Of a DNA stretch of 64,000 nt, positions 51,414-60,640 are shown in pieces. This stretch comes from Paucidesulfovibrio sp036541255. GTDB taxonomy: Bacteria > Desulfobacterota > Desulfovibrionia > Desulfovibrionales > Desulfovibrionaceae. Positions within the stretch are counted from its first letter, which is position 1; each line of letters begins with the position of its first letter. The notes under the pieces were generated by a model. The model saw nothing but the letters and a program-made list of their open reading frames with translations, was not told where the DNA came from and did not search any database. The position numbers and the translations under genes are program-made. The stretch spans positions 3,720-67,719 of the forward strand of contig JAZHDD010000035.1 in NCBI GenBank assembly GCA_036541255.1. Reading direction: 5' to 3'.

Positions 51414-52529
51414 ATGGCTAAACGGGATTTCTATGAAGTCCTCGGCGTGGCGCGCGAAGCCTCCGAGGACGAAATCAAACGGGCATACCGCAAGCTCGCC
51501 TTCGAGTATCATCCTGATCGCAACCCCGACAACCCCGAGTCCGAGAGCAAGTTCAAGGAAGCCGCCGAGGCTTACGATATCTTGCGTGATTCGGAAAAAA
51601 GGCAACGCTATGACCAGTTCGGTCATTCCGGCGTCGAGGGCAACGGCTTCTCCGGATTTTCTTCGACGGAAGATATTTTCGGAGCGTTCAGCGATATTTT
51701 TGGCGAATTCTTCGGGTTCAGTTCGGCCCGGCGGGGACGCAGTCGCGCCCAGGCCGGAGCTGATTTGCGCTATTCCCTGACAGTTTCCTTTTATGACGCG
51801 GCCAAGGGCGCGGAGGTGGACCTCCGGTTGCCCAAGGATGAAGTCTGCGAGGAATGCAAGGGCAGCGGTGCCAAACCTGGCTCTACTCCCGAGACCTGTC
51901 CTCAATGTCACGGCGCCGGAGCGGTGCAGCAGGCCCAGGGGTTCTTCCGTATTTCCGTGACCTGTCCCTCCTGTCATGGCCGGGGGCAAGTCATTACCGA
52001 ACCCTGTCCATCCTGCGGTGGGCGGGGCATCGTGCGCCAGACGCGCAATCTCAAGGTACGCATTCCCGCCGGTGTGGACGACGGCTCACGCCTGCGTCTG
52101 CGTGGTGAGGGTGAACCTGGCCTGCACGGTGGCCCTCCCGGCGACCTCTTCGTGGATATTCGCGTCGAGCCGGACAAGGTTTTTCGCAGGCAGGCGCAAG
52201 ACTTGATTGTGAGCCAGGAGGTCAGCTTCGTGCAGGCCGCCCTGGGCGACAAGATCAAGGTGCCCACCCTGGATGATACCGTCACCGTGGACGTGCCCAA
52301 GGGCACGCAGAGCGGTGAGGTCTTCCGTCTCAAAGGATTGGGGCTGCCGCATTTGGGCAGCTCGCATAGCGGTGATTTGCTCGTGGAAGTCCGGGTTAAG
52401 ACGCCCACCAAACTTTCCAAACGACAGGAAGAACTGCTTCGCGAGTTCCAATCGCTTGAGGAGCAAAAACCCATGAATAAGGCCAAGAATTTTTTCAAGA
52501 AGGCCAAGGACAAGGTCATGGGCGAATAG
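51414..52529 (+). CDS. dnaJ: Chaperone DnaJ
   Basis: 371 aa. J domain with HPD ('FEYHPDRNPDNPESESKFK'), Gly/Phe region, four CxxCxGxG zinc repeats (CEECKGSG, CPQCHGAG, CPSCHGRG, CPSCGGRG) at about 140-205, and the C-terminal substrate-binding domains. A full-length type I DnaJ. Starts 2 bases after rpoZ, an unusual partner: dnaK is not adjacent. Confidence 0.97.
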   Translation: MAKRDFYEVLGVAREASEDEIKRAYRKLAFEYHPDRNPDNPESESKFKEAAEAYDILRDSEKRQRYDQFGHSGVEGNGFSGFSSTEDIFGAFSDIFGEFFGFSSARRGRSRAQAGADLRYSLTVSFYDAAKGAEVDLRLPKDEVCEECKGSGAKPGSTPETCPQCHGAGAVQQAQGFFRISVTCPSCHGRGQVITEPCPSCGGRGIVRQTRNLKVRIPAGVDDGSRLRLRGEGEPGLHGGPPGDLFVDIRVEPDKVFRRQAQDLIVSQEVSFVQAALGDKIKVPTLDDTVTVDVPKGTQSGEVFRLKGLGLPHLGSSHSGDLLVEVRVKTPTKLSKRQEELLREFQSLEEQKPMNKAKNFFKKAKDKVMGE

Positions 52530-52562
52530 TCGGGGTCGGTTTATCCGTCCTCGCAACCGATC

Positions 52563-53246
52563 ATGTCAACTTTTCGAAATGAATATTACGCCGGTGCACG
52601 GGCGCTTTTGCCCATAGTGCCCGGCGTTTTACCTTTTGCCGCCATTTGCGGCATGGCCGCTGTGGACGCGGGCATGACCGTGCCCGAGGCGTTCGGTTTT
52701 TCCTTCATCGTCAATGCCGGCGCTTCCCAATTGGCTGCGTTGCAATTGCTGGGAGTGGACGCCGGTTTCGCCGTGGTCGTCCTGGCCGTGCTCGTGGTCA
52801 ATTTGCGTTTCATCATGTATTCGGCAAGCACAGCTCCCTATCTGCGCACGGCTCCGGTCTGGGCGCGTTTTTTGGGGGGCTACATCCTGTCTGATCAAGC
52901 ATTTGCTATTTCCGTGGTGCAATTGGAAAAGGGAGCGTCCTTCCGGTTTTACATAGGTGCGGCCGTGCTTATGTATCTTGCTTGGCAAACAGGCAATGCG
53001 CTGGGCGTCCTGCTTGGGGCTTTTGTTCCCCCTGCCTGGGAACTGGATTTCGCCGTGCCCCTCTGCTTTTTGGCGCTGATCTTTCCCGTGCTGCGTGATC
53101 GGCCTTGCGGGCTGGCTGCTGTTGTCGGCGGTGTGGTGGCCGTGGCTGCGGCGGCACTGCCGTATAATTTGGGACTCATGGCAGGGGCCGCGTCCGGCAT
53201 TTCCGCCGGGCTGCTGGCCGAAGCACGGCTGGGCAGGTCCTCGTGA
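52563..53246 (+). CDS. azlC: AzlC-family branched-chain amino acid exporter subunit
   Basis: 227 aa, about six helices. 'LPFAAICGMAAVDAGMTVPEAF' and 'FSFIVNAGASQLAALQLL' fit AzlC/YgaZ. Works with AzlD, whose gene starts in the last four bases (GTGA). Exports branched-chain amino acids in known members. Follows dnaJ with 33 bases and no obvious terminator. Confidence 0.92.
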   Translation: MSTFRNEYYAGARALLPIVPGVLPFAAICGMAAVDAGMTVPEAFGFSFIVNAGASQLAALQLLGVDAGFAVVVLAVLVVNLRFIMYSASTAPYLRTAPVWARFLGGYILSDQAFAISVVQLEKGASFRFYIGAAVLMYLAWQTGNALGVLLGAFVPPAWELDFAVPLCFLALIFPVLRDRPCGLAAVVGGVVAVAAAALPYNLGLMAGAASGISAGLLAEARLGRSS

Positions 53247-53608
53247 CTAGCGCAGTGGAAAACGTGACCACGGGGTTGGGCGGTCTGAGCGGCATATGGC
53301 TCTGGTTGCTGTTTCTGGCCTGCGGCCTGGTTACCGTCTGTGAGCGGCTCTCCTTCATCCTGGTATTCGGACGGCGCGAAATGCCCGCTTGGCTGCTGCG
53401 CGCTCTGCGCTACGTCCCGCCAGCAGTGCTCTCCGCCCTGGTTTTTCCCGCCATCCTGCGGCACGGCGGCCAGCTTGATATTTCTCTGGACAACCACCGT
53501 CTTCTCGCTGCCTTGCTGGCCTGTGTGGTTGCCTGGCGGTTCAAGAATTTGCTTTGGACCATTGTCACCGGCATGGTCGCTCTCTGGCTCTTGAGCGCAT
53601 TCGCATAA
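53243..53608 (+). CDS. azlD: AzlD-family exporter subunit
   Basis: 121 aa, four helices. 'GLVTVCERLSFILVFGRREMPAWLLRALRYVPPAVLSALVFPAIL' is the AzlD/YgaH pattern. GTG start overlapping the azlC stop. Followed by a terminator. Confidence 0.9.
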   Translation: MTSAVENVTTGLGGLSGIWLWLLFLACGLVTVCERLSFILVFGRREMPAWLLRALRYVPPAVLSALVFPAILRHGGQLDISLDNHRLLAALLACVVAWRFKNLLWTIVTGMVALWLLSAFA

Positions 53609-53638
53609 AAAAAGGCGACCCAACCCGGGCCGCCTTTT
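53607..53638. terminator. Terminator after azlCD, faces hisF
   Basis: AAAAGGCG (53610-53617)/CGCCTTTT (53631-53638) stem with a CCCGGG-containing loop. The A/T-rich flanks on both sides allow use by azlD and by convergent hisF (stop at 53664). Confidence 0.85.
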
Positions 53639-53663
53639 CCTTCTCGCCTAATTTCTTCGAACG

Positions 53664-54443
53664 CTACCAGACCATGCGCATGTTCACGCCTTGGTCGCTC
53701 ATGTGGCGCTTGATGCCGGGGATGGTCCATTCCCCATAGTGCACGATGGATGCGATGAGCGCTGCTGAGGCATGGCCCTCTTTGACCGCAGCCACCATAT
53801 GATCCGGATGTCCTGCCCCACCCGAGGCAATAACTGGAATGGATACGGCTTTGACCACCTTACGGGTCAGCTCCAGGTCATAGCCGTCACGCGTGCCGTC
53901 CGCGTCAATGGAATTGAGGCAGATTTCCCCGGCACCCAGGGCTTCGCCTGTTTTGGCCCATTCAATGGCGTCCATGCCCATATGCTTGCGTCCGCCGTGG
54001 ATGACCACTTCGAAGCCGGAAGGGATGTCCGCGCTTTTTCCCACGCGCTTTACGTCCATGCCCAGAACAATGCATTGCGATCCGAACTGGCCCGCCCCCT
54101 GGCTGATGATGTCGGGATTCTTGACCGCTCCGGAATTGACCGACACTTTTTCCGCGCCGGCCAGGAGCACGTCGCGCATGTCTTCCACGGAATTGATGCC
54201 GCCGCCCACGGAAAAAGGGATGAATATCTGCTTGGCCACGGCCTCGACCACGTCCAGGAAGATACCCCGGCCTTCGGAGCTGGCCGTGATGTCGTAGAAG
54301 ACGATTTCGTCCGCGCCGTCTTCGTAGTAGCGGCGCGCTGTTTCAACCGGGTCGCCGATGTCTACGTTGCCCTTGAATTTAATGCCCTTGGTGAGCCGCC
54401 CGTTGCGCACGTCCAGGCAGGGGATGATGCGTTTACTGAGCAT
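53664..54443 (-). CDS. hisF: Imidazole glycerol phosphate synthase subunit HisF
   Basis: 259 aa TIM barrel. 'LSKRIIPCLDVRNGRLTKGIKF' carries the catalytic Asp-11, 'NSGAVKNPDIIS' and 'LNSIDADGTRDGYDLEL' the second catalytic Asp region. Joins ammonia from HisH to PRFAR. ATG 54443 lies 11 bases inside the hisH end. The longer frame to 54734 overlaps hisH and is rejected. No other his gene is adjacent. Confidence 0.96.
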   Translation of the reverse strand: MLSKRIIPCLDVRNGRLTKGIKFKGNVDIGDPVETARRYYEDGADEIVFYDITASSEGRGIFLDVVEAVAKQIFIPFSVGGGINSVEDMRDVLLAGAEKVSVNSGAVKNPDIISQGAGQFGSQCIVLGMDVKRVGKSADIPSGFEVVIHGGRKHMGMDAIEWAKTGEALGAGEICLNSIDADGTRDGYDLELTRKVVKAVSIPVIASGGAGHPDHMVAAVKEGHASAALIASIVHYGEWTIPGIKRHMSDQGVNMRMVW

Positions 54444-55074
54444 TTTCCACCTCTCGACAGTACTCGTAGAAATTTTGAAGGAGCTTGAGACCCGGACGGC
54501 CGCTTTTTTCCGGATGGAATTGCACGGCCCAGAGGCCCTGGCGGCCATGGACCGAACAGAAGGGGCGGCCATAGGTCGTGTTAGCGATGATGAACTGTTC
54601 TCGCGGTGCCGGGTAATAGCTGTGCACGAAATAGAAGTTGGCGTCGGCTTCAATGTCTTTGAACAGTTCGCATGGCTGTTGCAACTCCACGGTGTTCCAG
54701 CCCATGTGCGGCACACGGATCGGAAACCCCTCATAGTCGGTCCAGGAGGGATTGAAGAGGCGGCATTCGCCCGGGATTACCGACAAGGCCTTGGTGTCGT
54801 TTTCCTCGCTGTAATCCAGGAGGATTTGGCACCCGACACAGATTCCGAGCAAGGGCTTTTCCTGCCAAATGAGCGCCTTGAGCGCCTCGTCCAGACCACC
54901 AGACGTCAGTTCGTCCATGGCTTGGCCCGCAGCTCCTACGCCGGGGAAAATAATGCCTTGTGCATTACTGAGTTCTTCGGGATCATTGGTGATTTTGTTG
55001 GGAATGCCGATGGCGTCCAGGGCGCGGCGCACACTGGTCTGATTCCCTGCATTGTAGTCGAAGATGGCGAGCAT
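54433..55074 (-). CDS. hisH: Imidazole glycerol phosphate synthase subunit HisH
   Basis: 213 aa class I glutamine amidotransferase. Nucleophile Cys in 'KPLLGICVGCQILLDYS', His/Glu in 'VQFHPEKSGRPGLKLLQNF', and 'IIFPGVGAAGQAM' for the oxyanion region. Upstream of and overlapping hisF. AAAGGAGG lies before the ATG. Confidence 0.95.
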   Translation of the reverse strand: MLAIFDYNAGNQTSVRRALDAIGIPNKITNDPEELSNAQGIIFPGVGAAGQAMDELTSGGLDEALKALIWQEKPLLGICVGCQILLDYSEENDTKALSVIPGECRLFNPSWTDYEGFPIRVPHMGWNTVELQQPCELFKDIEADANFYFVHSYYPAPREQFIIANTTYGRPFCSVHGRQGLWAVQFHPEKSGRPGLKLLQNFYEYCREVENAQ

Positions 55075-55176
55075 TCGAGCAAAACCTCCTTTGGGTGCTC
55101 TTTGCGACTAGTAAACTTTTGCACGGAACTCAAGAGCTGTAAGTGACCTGACGAGGAAAGATAAATAAGAATGTGT

Positions 55177-55980
55177 TTATTTGGCCATGATGCGCAGAAA
55201 CAGATCGCCTTTGAAGGGGCCGATGCTGCGTCCCAACCCCTTGAGGCGAATGGGTTTGCCCAGGGCAAAGTCTGCGGGAAGCCGAACTTCGATGGTTTTC
55301 GCTTTTCGGGAAAAGCGTGAGCGCACATCCAGACGGATGATGCGGCCGGGAATGAGCAGATGGCCGGGAAAGGTCAGGGTTTGTTCATCGTCGAGTTGGT
55401 TTTGAACCCAATCCTTGACCCGTTGTTTGAGTCCTTTGCTCAAGTCCAGGCTGAAGCGTCGGCTGCCCCAGTCAAGTTGAATGCTTTTGCGGGAGACTTC
55501 AGCGGGGCGATGCATGGGGCGAGAGGTCCGAATTTGGCTATAAATATCCTCAAAAACCTTGCGCGCAAAGGCGTCCTTGAGCAGGTCGCTGAGCACCTCT
55601 TCTTCCTTGTTGTGGGAACTTGTCCGGGCACGGCTTGCTCTGTCCGTGTTGCCGGATGCGTCGGCCCTACCCGAAGCGTTGCGTCTTGGGCCGCCTGCTG
55701 CGCGTTGTTGGCGCTCATATGCGTCGGCGGCCTGGGTGCGGCTTTGCGTCGGGCCAGGATCGGTTTTGGCCCTGTTGTTCGTTTTTGCGGAGCCGTCGGA
55801 CATGCTACGGCTCAACAAAACATAGGCTTCGTTCAGCTCGCGAAATTTGTGAGCAGCGTCATGGCTGGGATTCAGGTCGGGATGGAGCTTGAAGGCCAAG
55901 CGCCGAAATGCGGCTTTGACCTCGTCAGAGCCCGCTCCCTGGGGCACATTCAGGATGCGGTAGCAGTCCCGGATGTTCAT
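55177..55980 (-). CDS. J-domain protein without zinc region
   Basis: 267 aa. J domain at 4-65 with 'LAFKLHPDLNPSHDAAHKFRE' (HPD). Then an Arg/Thr/Ala-rich low-complexity linker (70-150) and a C-terminal part that keeps DnaJ-C-like strands ('RLPADFALGKPIRLKGLGRSIGPFKGDLFL'), but no CxxCxGxG repeats. A CbpA-like or specialised Hsp40 is likely. Overlaps the YkgJ-like gene by 4 bases. Confidence 0.85.
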   Translation of the reverse strand: MNIRDCYRILNVPQGAGSDEVKAAFRRLAFKLHPDLNPSHDAAHKFRELNEAYVLLSRSMSDGSAKTNNRAKTDPGPTQSRTQAADAYERQQRAAGGPRRNASGRADASGNTDRASRARTSSHNKEEEVLSDLLKDAFARKVFEDIYSQIRTSRPMHRPAEVSRKSIQLDWGSRRFSLDLSKGLKQRVKDWVQNQLDDEQTLTFPGHLLIPGRIIRLDVRSRFSRKAKTIEVRLPADFALGKPIRLKGLGRSIGPFKGDLFLRIMAK

Positions 55981-56450
55981 GCGTCCTCGCTTGCTCCGGC
56001 AGCATCGTCAAGGTCACCGACGATCAGTGCGTTGGGGTCCAGCTTGGCGTCGCTGCGCAACAGTCCGTGTTCCCGAAGATAGTGCAAACCCTGGCGGACA
56101 AATTCGGCATGGCCTGCTTCAGGGTTCACGCCCGGACAGTATTCCTGGATCATTTCCCAGCTCATGGAGTCGATGAGATTTCCTCGGAAAAAAGGCCAGG
56201 CCCTACAGATGTCCGGTCTGCCTGGATGTACTGTGCAGCCCCGGCCCTCGGCAAAGAAAACGCAAAATCCGTCTTCTCCCGTGCGCAGGCCCGGTTTGCC
56301 GCCTTGATCTTGGGCGTATTCTTCAAGCATGTCGGCCACGTCCATGCACAGATGCGTTGCCAGCCTCTGCTGATCCTTGAGGCTCATGATGATGCCGCCT
56401 TCACCCTGGCAGCAATGGCCGCACATGCGACAGGAAAAGGCTTCGGGCAC
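55977..56450 (-). CDS. YkgJ-family cysteine-cluster protein
   Basis: 157 aa. 'CRMCGHCCQGEGGIIMSLKDQQRLA' and 'FCVFFAEGRGCTVHPGRPDICRAWPFF' form the CxxxCCxxxG...C..H..RP..CR pattern of the zinc or Fe-S binding YkgJ/UPF0153 family. Function unknown. Its start overlaps nothing; its end overlaps the J-domain gene (ATGA). Co-transcribed with the CoA-binding protein gene (3-base gap). Confidence 0.87.
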   Translation of the reverse strand: MPEAFSCRMCGHCCQGEGGIIMSLKDQQRLATHLCMDVADMLEEYAQDQGGKPGLRTGEDGFCVFFAEGRGCTVHPGRPDICRAWPFFRGNLIDSMSWEMIQEYCPGVNPEAGHAEFVRQGLHYLREHGLLRSDAKLDPNALIVGDLDDAAGASEDA

Positions 56451-56453
56451 GGT

Positions 56454-56867
56454 TCAGCCCCCCAGGGATTGGTGCAGGGTTTTAATGCAAAGATCCTCAA
56501 CCACGAGGATGCCGCTCGGGACCAGAATCGAGCGGGCTTCTGCGCTCTGAATGCCGCTCTGCATCCAGAAACAGCGCGGACGCGGGGTCAAGGTCAGGGT
56601 TTCACGCGCATGGGCCGGGCAGTGCTCTGCCGCGCGGAAGACATCAATCACATCAACGGGAACGACAATGTCGGCCAGACTCGGGTACGTGGTCAGTCCC
56701 CAAACGTTTGACCTTTTGGGATGCACGGGCAGGACCGTGAAGCCCGCTTCGATAAGGTATCGGCCCACCATATCCACGGGGCGGCCGGGTTTGTCCACGG
56801 CACCGACCACGGCGATGGTCTTGACCTTGCGGAGCAGGGCGGTTAGCTCCCTGGTATCGTGCAGCAT
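56454..56867 (-). CDS. CoA-binding domain protein (YccU type)
   Basis: 137 aa Rossmann-like CoA-binding domain: 'VKTIAVVGAVDKPGRPVDMVGRYLIEAGFTVLPVHPKRSNVWGL' (the usual S-x-x-P-x-R is DKPGRP here) and 'CFWMQSGIQSAEARSIL'. Similar to the stand-alone YccU family. Function unknown. First of a three-gene minus-strand group. Confidence 0.9.
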   Translation of the reverse strand: MLHDTRELTALLRKVKTIAVVGAVDKPGRPVDMVGRYLIEAGFTVLPVHPKRSNVWGLTTYPSLADIVVPVDVIDVFRAAEHCPAHARETLTLTPRPRCFWMQSGIQSAEARSILVPSGILVVEDLCIKTLHQSLGG

Positions 56868-56946
56868 GAAGACCCCCTTTGTTCCGAGGTCTTCCCTACC
56901 CCAAAAGGCCCGCGTTGCCTAGCCCGTAACCCTGTTGGAGAGCATC

Positions 56947-58170
56947 ATGTCCTACGCTGATCAGCTTGTCCCCCTGGAAGAATTACAGACCCGCTGGGAA
57001 AAATGTCGGGCCATGTTGCGTGAGATTGCGCCCGATGCCGGGGGACTGTTGGCTTTTTCCCGGGTGAATGTCTTTTATCTTTCGGGCACGCTGGGTATGG
57101 GGCTTTTCTGGTTGCCTCTGGAGGGAGAGCCTGTGCTTTTTTGCCGCAAGGGCTTGGGAAGGGCCCGTTTGGAAAGCGCGGTGGCGCAGCAGGTGGGCTT
57201 CAAGTCTTATGGTCAGATCGAAGCGCTGGCCGCCGAAGCCGGGAGTCCGTTGCCGGAGATTCTGGGCGTGGAGACTGCGGGCCTGACCTGGCAACTCGGT
57301 GAGCTGTTCCAAGCCAAGCTCGCAGGGCATCGTTTCGTGCCCGGCGACATGGCTCTCGGTTTGGCCCGGAGTCTCAAGTCCGAGTGGGAGCTGGCCATCA
57401 TGCGTCGTGCCGGCGCTTTGCACCACAAAGCCCTGTATGAAGTTTTACCGGGCCGCATACGGCCGGGCATGAGTGAACGTGAAGTGTCCCATCTGGCCTG
57501 GGAAGTGTTTTATTCCCTGGGGCATATGGGGCTGATGCGCATGCAGGCCTATGGCGAGGAAATTTTTCTGGGACATGTTTCCGTGGGCGAATCCGGAAAT
57601 TATCCCAGTGCGTTCAATGGCCCTCTGGGAGTGCAGGGCGAGCATCCGGCAATCCCCTACATGGGCAACGCCGCTAATATCTGGAGGCCGGGCCTGCCCC
57701 TGGCCTGCGATATCGGCTTTTCCCTGGACGGTTACGCCACGGACAAGACTCAGGTCTATTGGTCTGGACCCGCCGCTTCCATTCCGCCGGAAATACGTTC
57801 AGCCCACGCCTTTTGCATGGATGTCCAGGATTGGCTTGCCGAGAATCTTCGGCCCGGCAATCTGCCGTCACGACTGTATCGAGGGTGTCTGGAGATGGCG
57901 GGAAAGGCGCACATGTCCGAAGGGTTCATGGGCCGTGGTGACAATCAGGTGCCGTTTGTGGGGCACGGCATCGGCCTGACCATCGACGGCTACCCTGTTA
58001 TTGCCCGGGGTTTTGACCGGCCACTGGAGGCAGGCATGGTCCTGGCGCTGGAGCCCAAGCAGAGCGTGCCCTGTCTGGGTATGGTCGGCGTGGAAAATAC
58101 ATTCGAAGTCACGCCGGGCGGCGGCGTATGTATCACGGGCGACCGGTCCGAGATGCTGTGTATTGATTAG
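56947..58170 (+). CDS. M24-family Xaa-Pro peptidase / creatinase-like protein
   Basis: 407 aa. The C-terminal pita-bread domain has the five dimetal ligands: Asp-Asp in 'ACDIGFSLDGYATDKTQVYW', His in 'FVGHGIGLTIDGYP', Glu in 'ALEPKQS' and Glu in 'VGVENTFEVT'. The N-terminal domain ('GLLAFSRVNVFYLSGTLGMG') is creatinase/prolidase-like. Substrate probably Xaa-Pro dipeptides, but ectoine hydrolase or related activity is possible. ATG 56947 has GGAGAG upstream. Confidence 0.9.
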   Translation: MSYADQLVPLEELQTRWEKCRAMLREIAPDAGGLLAFSRVNVFYLSGTLGMGLFWLPLEGEPVLFCRKGLGRARLESAVAQQVGFKSYGQIEALAAEAGSPLPEILGVETAGLTWQLGELFQAKLAGHRFVPGDMALGLARSLKSEWELAIMRRAGALHHKALYEVLPGRIRPGMSEREVSHLAWEVFYSLGHMGLMRMQAYGEEIFLGHVSVGESGNYPSAFNGPLGVQGEHPAIPYMGNAANIWRPGLPLACDIGFSLDGYATDKTQVYWSGPAASIPPEIRSAHAFCMDVQDWLAENLRPGNLPSRLYRGCLEMAGKAHMSEGFMGRGDNQVPFVGHGIGLTIDGYPVIARGFDRPLEAGMVLALEPKQSVPCLGMVGVENTFEVTPGGGVCITGDRSEMLCID

Positions 58171-58208
58171 GTCGGCGGCGAATTGTAACGGCCTGTTCTG
58201 ATCAATAT

Positions 58209-59657
58209 TTATGCTTCCTTGTGTAATATTAAATAATCCAAGATGTCTTGAGAGCTAATGATTTGAGAGTATTTGAGCTGTGGATGTTGAAGTATTTGTT
58301 TCGCTATTTCATCTACAAATGATGATGTAATTATGATATAGTCTGGTGTAGTTTGTTCAGCAGTGATTGTATCCGGTGTAATAACTGGTATGCTTGATAC
58401 CAGTAATCCGTGTTTAGCCTTGTCGTTGTCGTATATGCATATAATGTTGTGTTCTGATTGTAATACATCCGCTATTAATCCGACTTGGCCTCCGGCCCCA
58501 AAAAAAGCGATTTTCGCATTTTCTTTTAGTTTTGGAAGAATTTTGCATGAAGAATATAGTTGTAATAGTCTTTTTGCTGTTATTCTCTGTAGGTGAGTAA
58601 ATTTGTTTTTTTCTTCTTGTATAGATGTCAGTATTTTTTTTATGTTGTTGTGTGCTGTGTTGCGCAATAGGAAAATGGCCGCTTCAATTGCATCCAGATT
58701 TCCTGCGATTTCATGTGGCTTTATTTCTTTTAAAAGTTCCAGGGTGGTATTTTGATCTTCTCTTAATATGCTATTGATGAGCTTGTTTCTTTTTTCAATG
58801 ACTATGTTTTCATTCGCTGTAGTTGTATCTTTCTCCGCAGTAGGGATTGATTCATTCTTCTGTTGGAAATTAATGGAGTTGAATACGCTTGACCAATAAT
58901 ATCGTGAAGGATGCTCTAAGTCGTAATATGGTGTAAAAATGTAGTTGTTGTTTGTTAGTCTTTTCGAAACTTTAATGGGGAATGCCCCTTGTAGTCCAAA
59001 TTTAGCTATGTAGTCTGATGTAATATTATCTGTGTTTATTAAGAATATGTTATCGCGAGATTCTAGTCTTGCGAGTTGTTCATTTGCTTTGTGCTGTATT
59101 GAATTCCAGTTTTTAAGGTAAGATTTGCATTTATCGGAAACCATCGCTTCGCTTATTCTTGAAATGACGTAGTGTTTGCCTTCTTGGAAAGAATATGAAG
59201 ATTGTAGTATGAAATTAGTAAACCTTTCTATGTAGTCTTTGTAATTTATATTAATAATATCAAAATCTTTTACAAGTCTTTGCAGTATTTTTGTGCTTAA
59301 CTGGTTAATTTTGTGTGCGCAGTCATATTGTAGAATGAATTCATATTTTTTGTGAACGTAGTATTTGTTTTGTTCATGAAAGAGGTTGTATATAAAGATG
59401 TTGCATTTGTCCTTGGATAGGTCTGAAACTGATGGGTTTATTCTTAGCTCGCCACTGTGAACAATATTGTTAATCTCTTCTTCGCTCAAAAAAGAAGAAA
59501 GATACCTTTTGCAAGCTTCAATTCCATGCTCTTTTGCCAAAACTGTTGAGCAAAGCATATAATACTTCGTATCATACCCATTTGCAGCTGCTATCTCTCG
59601 CATTGTACGGGCTTGGCAGTTTCCAATAAAGCATATTTTTGTTTTTTTGTTTTCCAT
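58209..59657 (-). CDS. AT-rich WcbI-like / nucleotide-fold protein of an acquired islet
   Basis: 482 aa; coding A+T is far above all neighbours and codon use favours AAA, ATA and AAT. Residues 6-20 'KICFIGNCQARTMREIAA' match the GNCQ motif of WcbI-type polysaccharide enzymes. Residues about 385-475 form a Rossmann-like unit 'IAFFGAGGQVGLIADVLQ' with 'PDYIIITSSFVDEIAKQIL', as in sugar-modifying or methyltransferase-C-like domains. The middle (250-370) is helical, with 'IAGNLDAIEAAIFLLRNTA'. Probably a surface-glycan-related, horizontally acquired gene. Start ATG 59657; no strong ribosome binding site. Confidence 0.72.
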   Translation of the reverse strand: MENKKTKICFIGNCQARTMREIAAANGYDTKYYMLCSTVLAKEHGIEACKRYLSSFLSEEEINNIVHSGELRINPSVSDLSKDKCNIFIYNLFHEQNKYYVHKKYEFILQYDCAHKINQLSTKILQRLVKDFDIININYKDYIERFTNFILQSSYSFQEGKHYVISRISEAMVSDKCKSYLKNWNSIQHKANEQLARLESRDNIFLINTDNITSDYIAKFGLQGAFPIKVSKRLTNNNYIFTPYYDLEHPSRYYWSSVFNSINFQQKNESIPTAEKDTTTANENIVIEKRNKLINSILREDQNTTLELLKEIKPHEIAGNLDAIEAAIFLLRNTAHNNIKKILTSIQEEKNKFTHLQRITAKRLLQLYSSCKILPKLKENAKIAFFGAGGQVGLIADVLQSEHNIICIYDNDKAKHGLLVSSIPVITPDTITAEQTTPDYIIITSSFVDEIAKQILQHPQLKYSQIISSQDILDYLILHKEA

Positions 59658-59769
59658 TTGTTGCCTCTCGACGACTGATTATACTCGGCTTTTATGTCTT
59701 CGGTTGGGCTCCAGGAAGAACATCCCATGAAGCAAGGCCAGCGTATGCAGCACGGGTGATCGGTACGAG

Positions 59770-60030
59770 CTACTCTGCCTTGTTTAAGCGGTGCTGACGC
59801 GCGCCGCACGTCTCGGCCTGCTCGATGTGCCATTGCATGCAGGATTCACAGTCGATAACGACGGATATTTCCACAGCAATCAGTTCTTTATGCTTTTTCT
59901 TGAGCGCGCCATCAATATAGGTGGCGCGTTCCATGTCGAGGAATGCGGCATAGGTCACGGAGTTCATACTCAAAAATCGGGCATGGGCCGATTTCCGCTT
60001 CCGAGTGAGTTCCTGTAGCTTTTCGTTCAT
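59770..60030 (-). pseudogene. AhpD/CMD-family gene, 3' end lost
   Basis: 86 aa. 'MDGALKKKHKELIAVEISVVIDCESCMQWHIEQAETCGA'-type sequence (about 40-80, with redox CxxC in CESCMQWH) is the carboxymuconolactone-decarboxylase/AhpD signature. Usual proteins run on about 30 more residues after 'ETCGA' (with a GGGP loop); here it changes to 'RQHRLNKAE' and stops. The break lies right at the edge of the AT-rich region (58209-59657). Upstream AAGGAGGCGG shows the 5' end is intact. Might still be translated. Confidence 0.65.
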
Positions 60031-60066
60031 GCACCGCCTCCTTCATTCGGGATACGAAGGGTTTTA

Positions 60067-60564
60067 TTAGGCCACGGCGTGGCGCAGCATGGACCGGACA
60101 ATGAGGTGATGGAAGGGCAGAATCAACTTGAAGTAGAGCGGCCCGGTCCAGTGGTGGTGTCGCACGCTGGTCACGACATGGTAGCGTGCCGGTCCCTGTT
60201 CTTGCTGTTCGCGGATCAGCAGCATCCAGGCCGAGAGATGCCGATCTGAAGCTTCGCCCACCCACCATGAATCTTCTTTGGCCGAAACAACAGTGAAAAA
60301 GCGTGCTGTTTCTCCAGGTGTCATGGAGATGTCTTCCGGCCTTACTGTGGCGGTGGAAATATCGCTGTCATGTTTCAGCCCGAGCATTCGGGCAAGGAGT
60401 CCGCGCAATTTATAGAATCCTTTCAGCCAGGACGGGCAATGGCCAATCAGGCCGACGAGTACGGTACGTAGGTCTTTTTCGGATTCCGCGCTTTTGATAT
60501 CGATATGATCCATGTCTTTGAGATAAGGGGCCAGTTCGGGGAAGTCGCGGAAACGTCGTTTCAT
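60067..60564 (-). CDS. DUF2867-family protein
   Basis: 165 aa. 'FFTVVSAKEDSWWVGEASDRHLSAWMLL' and 'VRHHHWTGPLYFKLILPFHHLIVRSML' (about 85-160) fit DUF2867, a SRPBCC-like or SDR-associated domain of unknown function. Immediately upstream of (before) the AhpD-like fragment, 36 bases apart; a shared role in redox or lipid metabolism is only a guess. Confidence 0.75.
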   Translation of the reverse strand: MKRRFRDFPELAPYLKDMDHIDIKSAESEKDLRTVLVGLIGHCPSWLKGFYKLRGLLARMLGLKHDSDISTATVRPEDISMTPGETARFFTVVSAKEDSWWVGEASDRHLSAWMLLIREQQEQGPARYHVVTSVRHHHWTGPLYFKLILPFHHLIVRSMLRHAVA

Positions 60565-60640
60565 TTTTAGTCCCGTAGGCTGAAGGTGGAATGTGCCTGT
60601 TTACGTGGAGTTGTACGGAATTAAGCGACAGTAGGTAAAA

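Noticed and set aside
59591..59833. 80-codon frame bridging the AT-rich gene and the AhpD-like fragment
   Set aside because: It does not restore the missing AhpD C-terminus and resembles no protein family.
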